A DNA stretch of 64,000 nucleotides from Cytophagales bacterium. Lineage in GTDB: Bacteria > Bacteroidota > Bacteroidia > Cytophagales > Thermoflexibacteraceae. The translations under genes and the position numbers were made by a program. Where the stretch lies: positions 1 through 64,000 of the forward strand of contig REAZ01000010.1 in assembly GCA_004294445.1 (NCBI GenBank), in the 5' to 3' direction. The notes under the pieces were generated by a model. It made no database searches. It was not told where the DNA came from and was given only the letters and a program-made list of their open reading frames with translations. The first letter of the stretch is position 1. The number at the start of each line of letters is the position of its first letter. Of the stretch, positions 34,502-43,405 are shown piece by piece.

Positions 34502-35500
34502 TTACATACTTACTACCAATTTCCCGAATTGATTGCCTGCTTTCATATCGTCAAAAGCTGAAATAATATTGGCAAAAGGTCTGACTGAATCTACAAATGG
34601 AACTATATTTTGCTTGCTCACAAAGTCTAACATTTGGCTAAATTCTTGGTCGTTGCCCATTGTACTGCCCTGTATTCTAAGCTGATAGAAAAACATTCGG
34701 TACAAGTCCAATGTAGTAGGCAAGCCTTGAGTTGCCCCATAGAATACAATCCTGCCTGCTTGCTTCATCATGCGAATAAAATCACTAAACCCTTTGCCGC
34801 CGCCACTATCTACTACCAAATTCAAACCTTTTATTTTTTCGTGCAACTCTTTGTTCCAGTTTACTTCCTTGTAGTTTGCCCCGCCGATAGCCCCTGCTTG
34901 TAGTGCTTTTTCTATTTTTTCCTTGCTCCCCGAAGTTACATAAACGTTGGCTTTGGCTGCTAAGGCAAATTGGAAAGCAAGCATCGCTACTCCGCCGCCT
35001 ACCCCCGAAATAAGTACATTTTCGCCCGCTTGCAAGCCTCCGAAAGTAAAAACAGCACGATAAGCCGTTAGCCCGCCTAAGGGCAGGGTTGCTGCTTGTT
35101 CGTCTGTGAGATGGGCAGGTTTCAAATGCAGCCTGTCTGCTTTTACGGCTATATATTCTGCAAAAGTGCCATGCGTAGGCATTCCAAGTATTTGATAATG
35201 AGGAGATTGTGAAATACTATTTGTTCCCCAGTCTATATTGGGGTTAATGATGACTGTTTTTCCAAGCCAATGATTGTCTGCCTCATTTTGTACTTTTTCT
35301 ACTACCCCGCAGCCGTCAGAACCTAAGGTTGTATTCGGTTTGATGTTTGGGTACTTATCTTCACGAATCCATTGGTCGCGGCGATTAAGAGCTACAGCCT
35401 TTAGCTTAATCAGCACTTCGCCCTCGCTCAGGCTTGGCATTGGCATTTCTACCATCTTTAGCTTTTCCTTGGGGTCATCTGCAATTTGTAATGCTTTCAT
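34502..35500 (-). CDS. Medium-chain dehydrogenase/reductase (quinone oxidoreductase-like)
   Basis: An NAD(P)H-dependent oxidoreductase of 332 residues. The N-terminal GroES-like domain (about 1-130) has LKAVALNRRDQW and LGSDGCGVV. The Rossmann domain shows ISGVGGGVAMLAFQFA (a GxGxxG-like loop) and a dimer-typical LVVDSGGGKGF. The structural-zinc cysteine cluster and the catalytic Cys/His zinc ligands of alcohol dehydrogenases are absent, placing it with zinc-independent quinone oxidoreductase or enoyl reductase types. It begins upstream of and on the same strand as nothing close; the alpha/beta hydrolase gene lies 29 bases before it and may be co-transcribed. Substrate unknown. Confidence 0.85.
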   Translation of the reverse strand: MKALQIADDPKEKLKMVEMPMPSLSEGEVLIKLKAVALNRRDQWIREDKYPNIKPNTTLGSDGCGVVEKVQNEADNHWLGKTVIINPNIDWGTNSISQSPHYQILGMPTHGTFAEYIAVKADRLHLKPAHLTDEQAATLPLGGLTAYRAVFTFGGLQAGENVLISGVGGGVAMLAFQFALAAKANVYVTSGSKEKIEKALQAGAIGGANYKEVNWNKELHEKIKGLNLVVDSGGGKGFSDFIRMMKQAGRIVFYGATQGLPTTLDLYRMFFYQLRIQGSTMGNDQEFSQMLDFVSKQNIVPFVDSVRPFANIISAFDDMKAGNQFGKLVVSM

Positions 35501-35529
35501 AATCAGTGTATCAAATTGGTTTTTTTTAT

Positions 35530-36342
35530 TTATTTACTTAATATTTCCTTTATTTTTTCTTGGTAAAGCAAAAAGCTACTTAAGTCGTTGTGGTCGCCCG
35601 CTTCCAAAGTGATGAACTCATCATTAGGCTTGAGCAAAGGCTTGAGTTTGTAGCCCGATTTGTAGGGAACGGTGCGGTCATAAGTGCCATGAAAAATATA
35701 AATAGGGCAGCGTACTTCCTTTATCCATTCGTTGTTATTAAATTCGAACTTAAGCAAAAGAGAGTAGGGTAGATAGGAAAAATGAAAAGCGGCTACATCT
35801 TTTAAGTTAAAATAAGGCGTTTCCAATAGGAGATAATGCGGCGAATTTGCGGCTGAAAGATAAGTAGCCACGCCCGTTCCCAAAGAACGCCCAAAGACAA
35901 TAATTTGATTTTCAGTAAAATGTGTTTTTGCAAAGTTATAAACCAACTGACCATCAGCAAGTAGATTTTTTTCATTCAGTTTGCCCGTGCTTTTGCCATA
36001 CGTCCTGTAGTCCCAGAGTATCACGTCATAGCCGTACTGCATCAGGTCATCTACAATATTTGCCCAACGCTGAATATTCCCTGCGTTGCCATGGCAATAA
36101 ACAATTACTCCTTTAGGTTTTGCCGTTTTTAACCACACCAGATTTATTTTCCCTTCTGCACTTTTGGAAGTAAGTGTATGTTCCTCACTGTCTTGCATCC
36201 ATGCACTTCGAAAGCGGAACTGATAGTTTTCGGGGAGTTTTTCGGGCAGGAAAAGCACTTTTTCTTGCCAAATATAAAAGCATACGCACACCAATAGATA
36301 AATGATGACAACTATTTTCAAAATTAGAATCACTATTTTCAC
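35530..36342 (-). CDS. Membrane-anchored alpha/beta hydrolase
   Basis: A 270-residue protein of the BEM46/ABHD13-like type: one N-terminal membrane helix (about 2-24) followed by an alpha/beta-hydrolase fold. The nucleophile elbow is GRSLG, the acid Asp is in HGTYDRTVP, and the catalytic His is in AGDHNDLS. VYCHGNAGN provides the oxyanion-hole segment. The frame is open to an ATG at 36474, but that would overlap the divergent sigma-factor gene and its promoter and add an unrelated segment. A GTG at 36342, directly before the membrane helix, is preferred, with moderate certainty. Substrate unknown. Confidence 0.8.
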   Translation of the reverse strand: MKIVILILKIVVIIYLLVCVCFYIWQEKVLFLPEKLPENYQFRFRSAWMQDSEEHTLTSKSAEGKINLVWLKTAKPKGVIVYCHGNAGNIQRWANIVDDLMQYGYDVILWDYRTYGKSTGKLNEKNLLADGQLVYNFAKTHFTENQIIVFGRSLGTGVATYLSAANSPHYLLLETPYFNLKDVAAFHFSYLPYSLLLKFEFNNNEWIKEVRCPIYIFHGTYDRTVPYKSGYKLKPLLKPNDEFITLEAGDHNDLSSFLLYQEKIKEILSK

Positions 36343-36478
36343 GGATAAATATTTAGCAATTTTGTTTGGAACGAAAATTACGTCTTGACAAATTAAAAAC
36401 CTATTCTTAACAGAAATATTATTTGTCAAATTAACAAATTGTATCTTTATTTTGCAAATTGCTAAAAATGACAAAACC

Positions 36479-37021
36479 TTGAATTATACTGTTTTTTCTG
36501 ATAATCAATTAGCCGAACTCCTCTGCAAGGGAGATAGAAATGCTTTTCGAGAAATTTACCTGCGCTATTGGAAGAAAATGTACCAAGTTGCCGAGCGAAA
36601 AGTCCCCAAAGAAATAGCCGAAGAAATAGTACAAGATATTTTTGTCAATTTTTGGAACAAGCGAGAAACACAGGTTGCGAACCTAAATTATTACTTATTT
36701 TCTTCTGTCAAATACGCCATTCTCAACTATTTTAAAAAGCAAATTACGGAAAATGAATATGCGGCGTACAAACTGTATGTAAGTAAGGATAATGAAAATA
36801 CCACCGATTACGATTTGCTAATCAGCGAGTTAGAAACGGCAGTAAACAACGCCTTAGCAAGTTTACCCGAAAAAACACAAATAGTTTTTCGCCTGAGCCG
36901 TTTCGATTTTTTGCCACACAAAGAAATTGCTATACAGCTTAATATCTCCGAAAAAGCCATCGAGTACCATATTACCCAAGCCCTCAAAGTCCTCAAAATG
37001 AGCTTAAAAGATTTTTTTTAA
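36479..37021 (+). CDS. ECF sigma factor (FecI-like)
   Basis: A sigma-70 family extracytoplasmic-function factor of about 180 residues. Region 2 lies near 15-75 (FREIYLRYWKKMYQVAERKV; EEIVQDIFVNFWNKR) and region 4 near 115-175 (ALASLPEKTQIVFRLSRFDFLPHKEIA; NISEKAIEYHITQAL), the Bacteroidota FecI/RpoE-like pattern. No in-frame ATG precedes region 2, so the start is a TTG, either 36479 or 36452. A four-codon frame beginning with ATG at 36468 ends on a TGA overlapping the 36479 TTG. FecR and a TonB receptor with STN domain follow, the classic cell-surface-signalling cassette, so this factor probably activates that receptor operon. Confidence 0.85.
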   Translation: MNYTVFSDNQLAELLCKGDRNAFREIYLRYWKKMYQVAERKVPKEIAEEIVQDIFVNFWNKRETQVANLNYYLFSSVKYAILNYFKKQITENEYAAYKLYVSKDNENTTDYDLLISELETAVNNALASLPEKTQIVFRLSRFDFLPHKEIAIQLNISEKAIEYHITQALKVLKMSLKDFF

Positions 37022-37088
37022 AAATATTTCAAATTTTTTTTAGGGATAGCACTTCTTTGTTTTTCTTATCTGTATAAACGATAGAAAA

Positions 37089-38096
37089 ATGAATAAACAG
37101 GCTTTTAGGCAACTTTTAAAAAGGTACTTAGAAAATACAGCTACTGAAAAGGAAAAGCAGTTGGTAGATTTTTGGTTTGAGTCTTTGGACTTGGAGCAAG
37201 AAAAAAATGCAAAACAGAGTGATTGGGAACTGTTAGAAAATCGCCTTTGGGACAAAATTCAACTAACAACAAACGAAGCGTTGCCACTAAAAGTAATTCC
37301 TCTTTGGCAAAACAAAAAGTTTCAAACAAGTATTGCAGCAAGTATTTTATTCTTAGTAGGTTGTTTTATTTATTTTTTTAATTCTCAATCTGCCAATGAC
37401 TCCTTTTTTGCTCAGCACGCCGAAGGGAATAGAATAGAGGAAAATACATCAGAAAAGATAAGGCAAATTCGCTTGGAAGATGGCACTTTGGTAAAACTTT
37501 ATCCCAAGGCAAAACTTACTTATCCCGCACATTTTTCAGCCGAAAAAAGAGAAGTTTCCTTGGTAGGCAATGCCTTCTTCGAGGTTGCCCACAATGCGCA
37601 AAAACCATTTTTTGTCCTTGCAAATGAAGTAGTTACCAAAGTATTAGGCACAAGTTTTTATATCAAGGCAGGGAAAAATGCCAAAGTAGAAGTAGAGGTA
37701 AAAACAGGCAAAGTGTCCGTTTCGGAGCGAAAGCCCACAGACATCAAAAACAATGGAGTGATACTGACTCCGAACCAAAAAGTGGTCTATTACACAGATG
37801 ATAAACATTTTGTAACAGGTTTAGTTGATAAACCAGAGTTATTGGCAAGCGAAAAAAACTTAGTTAGTTTCGATTTCAAAGATACCGAACTCAAAGAAGT
37901 AATTGAGAAATTAGAAAAAAGTTATGGCATCGACATCATCTTAGAAAATGAAAATATAGGTAATTGCAACCTCACAGGCAACTTAGACGGCATGTCGATG
38001 TTTGAGCAAATGGACGTGCTAAGTCATTCACTTGGCACAACTTACCAAATCAAAGGGACAACAATTTTGATTTCGGGAACGGGCTGTGAAAAATAG
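37089..38096 (+). CDS. FecR-like anti-sigma factor
   Basis: A single-pass inner-membrane regulator of 335 residues. The cytoplasmic N-terminal part (1-78) would bind the sigma factor. A membrane helix follows at about 79-97. The periplasmic FecR domain (about 115-215) includes IRLEDGTLVKLYPKAKLTYP and LVGNAFFEVAHNAQKPFFV. The C-terminal DUF4974/STN-like domain (about 260-330) includes FKDTELKEVIEKLEKSYGI. It lies 67 bases after the sigma gene and 35 bases before the TonB receptor. In characterised systems the receptor's N-terminal domain contacts FecR, releasing the sigma factor on ligand binding. Confidence 0.92.
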   Translation: MNKQAFRQLLKRYLENTATEKEKQLVDFWFESLDLEQEKNAKQSDWELLENRLWDKIQLTTNEALPLKVIPLWQNKKFQTSIAASILFLVGCFIYFFNSQSANDSFFAQHAEGNRIEENTSEKIRQIRLEDGTLVKLYPKAKLTYPAHFSAEKREVSLVGNAFFEVAHNAQKPFFVLANEVVTKVLGTSFYIKAGKNAKVEVEVKTGKVSVSERKPTDIKNNGVILTPNQKVVYYTDDKHFVTGLVDKPELLASEKNLVSFDFKDTELKEVIEKLEKSYGIDIILENENIGNCNLTGNLDGMSMFEQMDVLSHSLGTTYQIKGTTILISGTGCEK

Positions 38097-38131
38097 GAAA
38101 ATTATTTACACAATAAAATTTTATAAATCAA

Positions 38132-41104
38132 ATGAAAATGAAAAAACAATTACTACTTGGCACTTTGTGCTTACTTTTTGCCACTTTTTATGTGGGAAAT
38201 CTTTTTGGGTACGACACCACAAAGAAAGATTTTTTAGATAAAAACGTATCTATCAGTTTCCAAAATACGGAAATTCAGGATGCATTGGCAAAAATAGAAA
38301 AAATAGCAGAAATTCGCTTTATTTATAGCCCAAAAGCTATTCATGCGGAAAGAAAAGTGAGTTTTGAGGCTCAAAATCAGAAACTTTCTGAAGTATTAAC
38401 TCAATTTCTGACTCCTTTGGGTGTTGGCTACAAATTGCAAGGAAATCAAATTATTTTGAGTAATCAAACAAAAATACTTGATATTCAGTCTATTGAACTG
38501 TTATACGCACCTATCAAAGGGAAAATTACTTCTGCTACGGGTGAGGCACTTCCTGGAGTTACTATTGCTATCAAAGGTACAAGCAAGGGAACAACAAGCG
38601 ACAGCGAAGGAAATTTCTCCATTGACGCAGAGAAAGGACAAGTGCTTATTCTATCGTTTATTGGCTACAAAAGCAAAGAAATTACTGTAGGTGATGAAAC
38701 AAATCTTTCTATTTCGTTGGAAGATGCTACTACCCAACTCAATGAATTTGTGGTAGTTGGCTCGCGTGCTACGAAGCCACGTACGGACGTGGAACGCCCC
38801 GCACCCGTAGATGTACTTACAAGCAAGGAATTGCAAAACACAGGTCAAGTGGACTTAGGGCAAATGTTGCAATTTACTTCGCCCTCTTTCAACTCTTCCA
38901 AAAATGGCATCAACGGTGTAGCAAACTATGCCGACCCCGCAACTCTGAGAGGTATGTCGCCCGACCAAGTGTTGGTTTTGATAGATGGAAAACGCCGTCA
39001 TCAGTTTTCTGCCCTCAATCTCAACATTACGATAGGCAAGGGAACAGTGGTAACGGACATGAATAGTATTCCTTCTTTGGCGACCGACCGTTTGGAAATT
39101 TTGAGAGATGGTGCTGCCGCCCAATACGGATCCGATGCGATTGCAGGCATCATAAACGTAGGTTTGAATAAAAGTGTGGGCAAGGGAACTTTCAAAACGC
39201 AGTATGGCGTAACTTCCAAAGGTGATGGAGCTTCGTACTTAGCCGCAGCAAACTATGGCATCAAATTGGGCAAAGAAAAAAGCTATCTAAACATGACTTT
39301 GCACTATCAGTATGCCGATGGCACTGACCGTTCTGACCCTTTTAACGGAAATATTTATTCCGCAAATGCTGCCGCAGAAGCTACGGCACGCACAACAAGA
39401 GGCGTTTATCCTACTACAGGCGAATTTAGAGTTTCCCAATATGGTAGCAATCAAACTGAAGCCTACCAAACTTTCGTGAATGTGGGCTATCCTATCAACG
39501 ACAAATGGTCTTTGTATGGTTTTGGCGGTTTTTCTCAAAAGAATATCAAGGCATTTGGCTTTTTCCGCAATGCAATCCCTACAAATGCGAACTCCAATGT
39601 CGATATTTTTCCTGATGGCTATTCCCCAATTCTCCCTGGCAAAACCATTGATTATTCGGGTGTAGTGGGTATCAAAAGACAGATTGCCAATGAATGGAAC
39701 ATAGATTTTAGCACAGGCTACGGTTATAACTCTTTGGATTTGAACGCCAATAATACTTCTAACCCTTCGATGGGAGCAAGCTCTCCCAAAGATTTTTATG
39801 TAGGAAAGAGTGCGTTTGGGCAAAGCACTACAGAGTTGAACCTTTCTAAAAACTTTGATGGCTTTCTCAATACAAAAACATTTAACTTTGCCTTGGGTAG
39901 CCAATTTAGGATAGACCAATTCATTTTAGGGCAGGGAGATAGGAACTCTTGGTTTGTCGGCGATTTGGCACGCACAAGAGGAAAAGCACCTGGCTCAAGC
40001 GGCAGACCTGGCATAGCTCCTGATGATGAAACCAATGTAACTCGCACTAATATAGGTATTTATGCAGATGTAGAAAGCGACATTACGAATAAACTTTTGG
40101 TAGCAGCGGCTTTGCGTTACGAAAATTATAGCGATTTTGGCAGCAACTTATCGGGCAAATTAGCTACACGCTTCAAACTCACTGAGAGTTTCTCCATCAG
40201 AGGCTCTATCAATAGAGGCTTCCGCGCTCCTTCCTTACAGCAGATTTATAACAGCGTTACCACTTCTGCCGTACAAGCAGGAGAGATTCGTCAAACTAAG
40301 CAGCTACGAAGTGATGAGCCGCGCCTAAGCCAAATAGGAATTGGTAGCCCAAAAGCAGAAACTTCTTGGAACTACAACGTAGGCATTACGGCTAATGTGA
40401 ATGAAAAACTTTTAGTTACCTTAGACGCATACCAAATAGACATTGCCGACAGAATTATTGTATCTGAGCCTTTGATAGTCAATAATATAGCAGCTTTGCG
40501 ACCACTATTCCCCGGTATCCAAGAAATTTCATTTTTCACTAACCAGATTAGCACCCGTACACAAGGGATAGATTTGGTAACAACTTATAAGCATGAATTT
40601 AACCAAAATAATGGCTTTACGGCAAGTTTGGCGCTTACGCTTAATAAGACAGAAATTAATAAAATAGACCCTACGCCCGCCCAACTGCAAGAGGGAACTG
40701 CAAGGGCAATCGCACTCATAGATACGATTAGTATTTCTTTGATAGAAACGAGTCAGCCAAGAAATAAAGTCTTGTTATCACTTGGTTATCAGTGGAAAAA
40801 GCTAAATATTACAGTAAGAACTACTTATTTCGGCGAGGTTACAGCTTGGGAAAAACCAGCGAATCTGCCACACAGAAAGCAAGCCTTTGAAGGCAAAACT
40901 TTGACAGATATTGTACTTAACTACAATATAAGCAAGAAATTTATGCTTACTTTGGGTGCTAATAACGTCTTTGATGTCTATCCCGATAAAGTTTTCACTA
41001 CGTATGCCTCTTATTTCAACGGGCAAACGCCTTATACGCGAAATGCGAATCAGTTTGGTTTTAATGGTGCATTTTACTATGCTAACTTAACATTCAACTT
41101 CTAA
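38132..41104 (+). CDS. TonB-dependent receptor with STN signalling domain
   Basis: A 990-residue outer-membrane transducer: signal peptide (about 1-27), secretin/TonB short N-terminal (STN) domain at about 40-105 (VSISFQNTEIQDALAKIE), a carboxypeptidase-regulatory-like beta domain at about 125-205 (GEALPGVTIAIKGTSKGT), plug at about 220-345 (RGMSPDQVLVLIDGKRRH; DGAAAQYGSDAIAGIINV), and a C-terminal barrel ending in Phe. The STN domain fits signalling to the adjacent FecR. No SusD-like partner follows, so glycan import of the SusCD type is unlikely; an iron chelate, cofactor or small organic ligand is more plausible. Its stop overlaps the start of the permease gene (TAATG). Confidence 0.93.
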   Translation: MKMKKQLLLGTLCLLFATFYVGNLFGYDTTKKDFLDKNVSISFQNTEIQDALAKIEKIAEIRFIYSPKAIHAERKVSFEAQNQKLSEVLTQFLTPLGVGYKLQGNQIILSNQTKILDIQSIELLYAPIKGKITSATGEALPGVTIAIKGTSKGTTSDSEGNFSIDAEKGQVLILSFIGYKSKEITVGDETNLSISLEDATTQLNEFVVVGSRATKPRTDVERPAPVDVLTSKELQNTGQVDLGQMLQFTSPSFNSSKNGINGVANYADPATLRGMSPDQVLVLIDGKRRHQFSALNLNITIGKGTVVTDMNSIPSLATDRLEILRDGAAAQYGSDAIAGIINVGLNKSVGKGTFKTQYGVTSKGDGASYLAAANYGIKLGKEKSYLNMTLHYQYADGTDRSDPFNGNIYSANAAAEATARTTRGVYPTTGEFRVSQYGSNQTEAYQTFVNVGYPINDKWSLYGFGGFSQKNIKAFGFFRNAIPTNANSNVDIFPDGYSPILPGKTIDYSGVVGIKRQIANEWNIDFSTGYGYNSLDLNANNTSNPSMGASSPKDFYVGKSAFGQSTTELNLSKNFDGFLNTKTFNFALGSQFRIDQFILGQGDRNSWFVGDLARTRGKAPGSSGRPGIAPDDETNVTRTNIGIYADVESDITNKLLVAAALRYENYSDFGSNLSGKLATRFKLTESFSIRGSINRGFRAPSLQQIYNSVTTSAVQAGEIRQTKQLRSDEPRLSQIGIGSPKAETSWNYNVGITANVNEKLLVTLDAYQIDIADRIIVSEPLIVNNIAALRPLFPGIQEISFFTNQISTRTQGIDLVTTYKHEFNQNNGFTASLALTLNKTEINKIDPTPAQLQEGTARAIALIDTISISLIETSQPRNKVLLSLGYQWKKLNITVRTTYFGEVTAWEKPANLPHRKQAFEGKTLTDIVLNYNISKKFMLTLGANNVFDVYPDKVFTTYASYFNGQTPYTRNANQFGFNGAFYYANLTFNF

Positions 41105-42009
41105 TGCAAAATATCATCTTCCTTGTAGTTTGTATTTCTTTGGGAATTATCTTTAAAAAGTACAAAATTTTCAAGGGAGATGCTTATTTGGTAGTGAGCA
41201 ATATTATTCTCTATATTTGCTTGCCCGCTACTACGCTACTCTATGCTTCGGAAGCCAAGATTGAAAGTGCATACATACTGCCTATTCTTATGCCTTGGAT
41301 TTTGTATGTACTTGGTTTTCTGTTTTTTAAAGTAGTAGGGAAACTTACAAAAATGCACAAGCATAGCGAAGGAGTGCTAATTATGACGGGTAGTATTCCG
41401 AGTGTTTCCTTTGTAGGTTTTCCTATTTTTGAGATGTTTTATGGGGCGGAAGGTTTGCATATCGGCGTACTGATGAGTCAGGCAGGTTCTTTTTTAGTTT
41501 GTGCTACTTTCGGTGTGATTACGGCTTCTTACTATGCTGCCGAAAAACCTTCTTTCAGAGAAATAGCGCTCAACGTATTGAGATTTCCTGTTTTTTTAAC
41601 TTTTATAATTGCTATACTGATGAATGTAAGCGATATTCACTTTGCCCCGATAGTAGCAGAACTTTTAAAGAAGTTAGCAGCACCATTTGGTTTATTGGCA
41701 ATGTTTTCCATTGGTTTGCAAATAGAGTTACCTAAAAAAAATGCAATTTTTTTTAATTTGTCTTGGGGACTTTTTTTTAAGCTAATCTTATCTCCTTTGA
41801 TTATTTTTGTTTTATTTGTAGTCGTTTTAAAGCAAAAAGGAAGCGTGGCAGAAATATGCTTACTTGGAGCGGCTTTGGGCCCGATGAATACGGCTGCAAT
41901 CATAGCAAGTAAGTATGGACTAAATCCTCCGCTTGCTTCTGCAATGGTGGGAATAGGCATACCTATTTCATTAATAGGTGTAATGACTTTATATTTTTTG
42001 ATACATTAA
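41104..42009 (+). CDS. AEC-family permease (auxin efflux carrier-like)
   Basis: An inner-membrane transporter of 301 residues with about ten hydrophobic helices, matching the AEC family, whose bacterial members include malate/malonate permeases. Typical features are the two Pro-containing crossover regions, NIILYICLPATTLLYAS in helix 2 and ALGPMNTAAIIASKYG in the second half, plus FSIGLQIEL before the second repeat. Its ATG overlaps the stop of the TonB receptor in the sequence TAATG, so translation is probably coupled. That makes it part of the FecI/FecR-regulated unit. Substrate not determinable from sequence; direction of transport is also open. Confidence 0.85.
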   Translation: MQNIIFLVVCISLGIIFKKYKIFKGDAYLVVSNIILYICLPATTLLYASEAKIESAYILPILMPWILYVLGFLFFKVVGKLTKMHKHSEGVLIMTGSIPSVSFVGFPIFEMFYGAEGLHIGVLMSQAGSFLVCATFGVITASYYAAEKPSFREIALNVLRFPVFLTFIIAILMNVSDIHFAPIVAELLKKLAAPFGLLAMFSIGLQIELPKKNAIFFNLSWGLFFKLILSPLIIFVLFVVVLKQKGSVAEICLLGAALGPMNTAAIIASKYGLNPPLASAMVGIGIPISLIGVMTLYFLIH

Positions 42010-42085
42010 TTTAAGTAATTATAAATTATGAATTGTTTTAAGTTATTCATTATAAAATATTTATAAAAAAAAAGCATACAAAATC

Positions 42086-43399
42086 ATGAAAAAAATATTT
42101 ACCAACCTTACTTTTTGGGTGCTTACTGCCATTACTTTGGGCATACTTTTAGGGCATTTCAGACCCGATTTGGCACTTTATCAAATTCTTGACACTCCTA
42201 TCAAAGGCAAATTTTTGGGGCAGGAACTCGAAATGGGGGCTACTTTTAGCGAGTTTTTAGGTAAAACTTTCATTAGCGTTGTCAAACTATTTATCAATCC
42301 TATCATTTTCCTTACCATTACGGTTGGCATTGTGAGCATGGGCAATCTGAAAAAAGTGGGCAAAGTGGGTGCAAAAGCCCTACTCTACTTCGAGGTTGTT
42401 ACTACATTAGCTTTGTTTATTGGGGTAGTAGTTGCAAATGTAATCCGCCCCGGTGATGGTGTAGTAACTGAAAATATAAAGGGCGGTGATATTTCCAAAT
42501 ACACAAAAGCAGAGGCTTTTAGCTGGTGGAAATTTTTTATGGACAATTCTACCTTGCAAGTATTGGCGATTGCGATAGTTTTGGGAGTGGTATTGAGCAA
42601 TTACAAAGGCAGGCAAAAAGTCTTGGATTTTTTAGCTCCTATTTCCAGACAAGTGTTTTGGGCTTTGCATAAAGTCATGCTTTTAGCTCCTATTGGTGCT
42701 TTTGGCGGCATGGCGTTTACGATTGGCAAGTACGGCATAGATACACTAAAACCTTTGCTGCTGCTGATGGTAACGGTTTATACTACTATGGGCTTGTTTG
42801 TTTTTGTGGTATTGTGGTATATTTTGCGAACTCAGAAAATCAAATTGCTCGATTTCCTCAAATATATACGTGAAGAATTACTGATTGTTTTGGGTACGTC
42901 TTCTTCGGAGGCTGCCTTGCCTTCGCTCATGGAAAAATTGGAAAAAATGGGTTGCTCAAAGTCCGTAGTTGGCTTGGTAGTGCCTGCGGGCTACTCTTTC
43001 AACTTAGATGGCACAACGATTTACCTCTCTATGGCGGTCATTTTCTTGGCACAAGTTTTTAACGTTCACTTGGACATCGCTCAAATCCTGACCATTATTG
43101 GCATTCTAATGATAACCTCTAAGGGTGCGGCGGGTGTAACAGGCAGTGGCTTTATTGTGTTAGCATCTACACTTACAGCTATTAAAGTCATTCCTGTAGA
43201 AGGACTTGCCTTGCTTTTAGGTGTAGATAGGTTTATGTCGGAGGCACGAGCCATCACCAATTTCATCGGCAACGGAGTCGCTACTGTTTGGCTTGCCAAT
43301 AATGAAAAAGAATTTGACCGCAAGAAAATGCGTTATGCTTTTGGGCATGTAGAGGAATCAGAGGACATCATCGAACACAATATTGATGACAAGGTATGA
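42086..43399 (+). CDS. Dicarboxylate/amino acid:cation symporter (DAACS family)
   Basis: A 437-residue Na+ or H+ coupled carrier of the DctA/GltP family. Hallmarks are the first hairpin motif GTSSSEAALP, SFNLDGTTIYLSMA in helix 7, hairpin-2 ITSKGAAGVTGSGF, and helix-8 GVDRFMSEARAITNFIGNGVAT, where Arg and Asp define dicarboxylate versus glutamate recognition. Its ATG is 76 bases after the AEC permease stop, on the same strand. Likely substrates are C4-dicarboxylates, or glutamate/aspartate. It converges on the response-regulator kinase gene with only 6 bases between the stops. Confidence 0.92.
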   Translation: MKKIFTNLTFWVLTAITLGILLGHFRPDLALYQILDTPIKGKFLGQELEMGATFSEFLGKTFISVVKLFINPIIFLTITVGIVSMGNLKKVGKVGAKALLYFEVVTTLALFIGVVVANVIRPGDGVVTENIKGGDISKYTKAEAFSWWKFFMDNSTLQVLAIAIVLGVVLSNYKGRQKVLDFLAPISRQVFWALHKVMLLAPIGAFGGMAFTIGKYGIDTLKPLLLLMVTVYTTMGLFVFVVLWYILRTQKIKLLDFLKYIREELLIVLGTSSSEAALPSLMEKLEKMGCSKSVVGLVVPAGYSFNLDGTTIYLSMAVIFLAQVFNVHLDIAQILTIIGILMITSKGAAGVTGSGFIVLASTLTAIKVIPVEGLALLLGVDRFMSEARAITNFIGNGVATVWLANNEKEFDRKKMRYAFGHVEESEDIIEHNIDDKV

Positions 43400-43405
43400 T
43401 AATGC

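Noticed and set aside
36442-36449. TATCTTTA as the sigma-factor promoter
   Set aside because: It is a one-mismatch -7 box with TTTG only 16 bases upstream (36422-36425), too short for the consensus, and it overlaps one of the possible TTG starts. Left unannotated.
36343-36474. ATG at 36474 as start of the alpha/beta hydrolase
   Set aside because: It would overlap the divergent sigma gene and its promoter region. The extra residues are Asn/Ile/Lys-rich spacer-like sequence ahead of the membrane helix.
39287-39919. 210-codon open frame on the minus strand inside the TonB receptor gene
   Set aside because: It is fully antisense to a well-recognised receptor, has no family resemblance, and has the Cys/Arg-rich composition typical of a shadow frame.
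43400-43405. Terminator between the DAACS symporter and the receiver-kinase gene
   Set aside because: Only 6 bases separate the convergent stops, and no hairpin with a T-run is visible around them.
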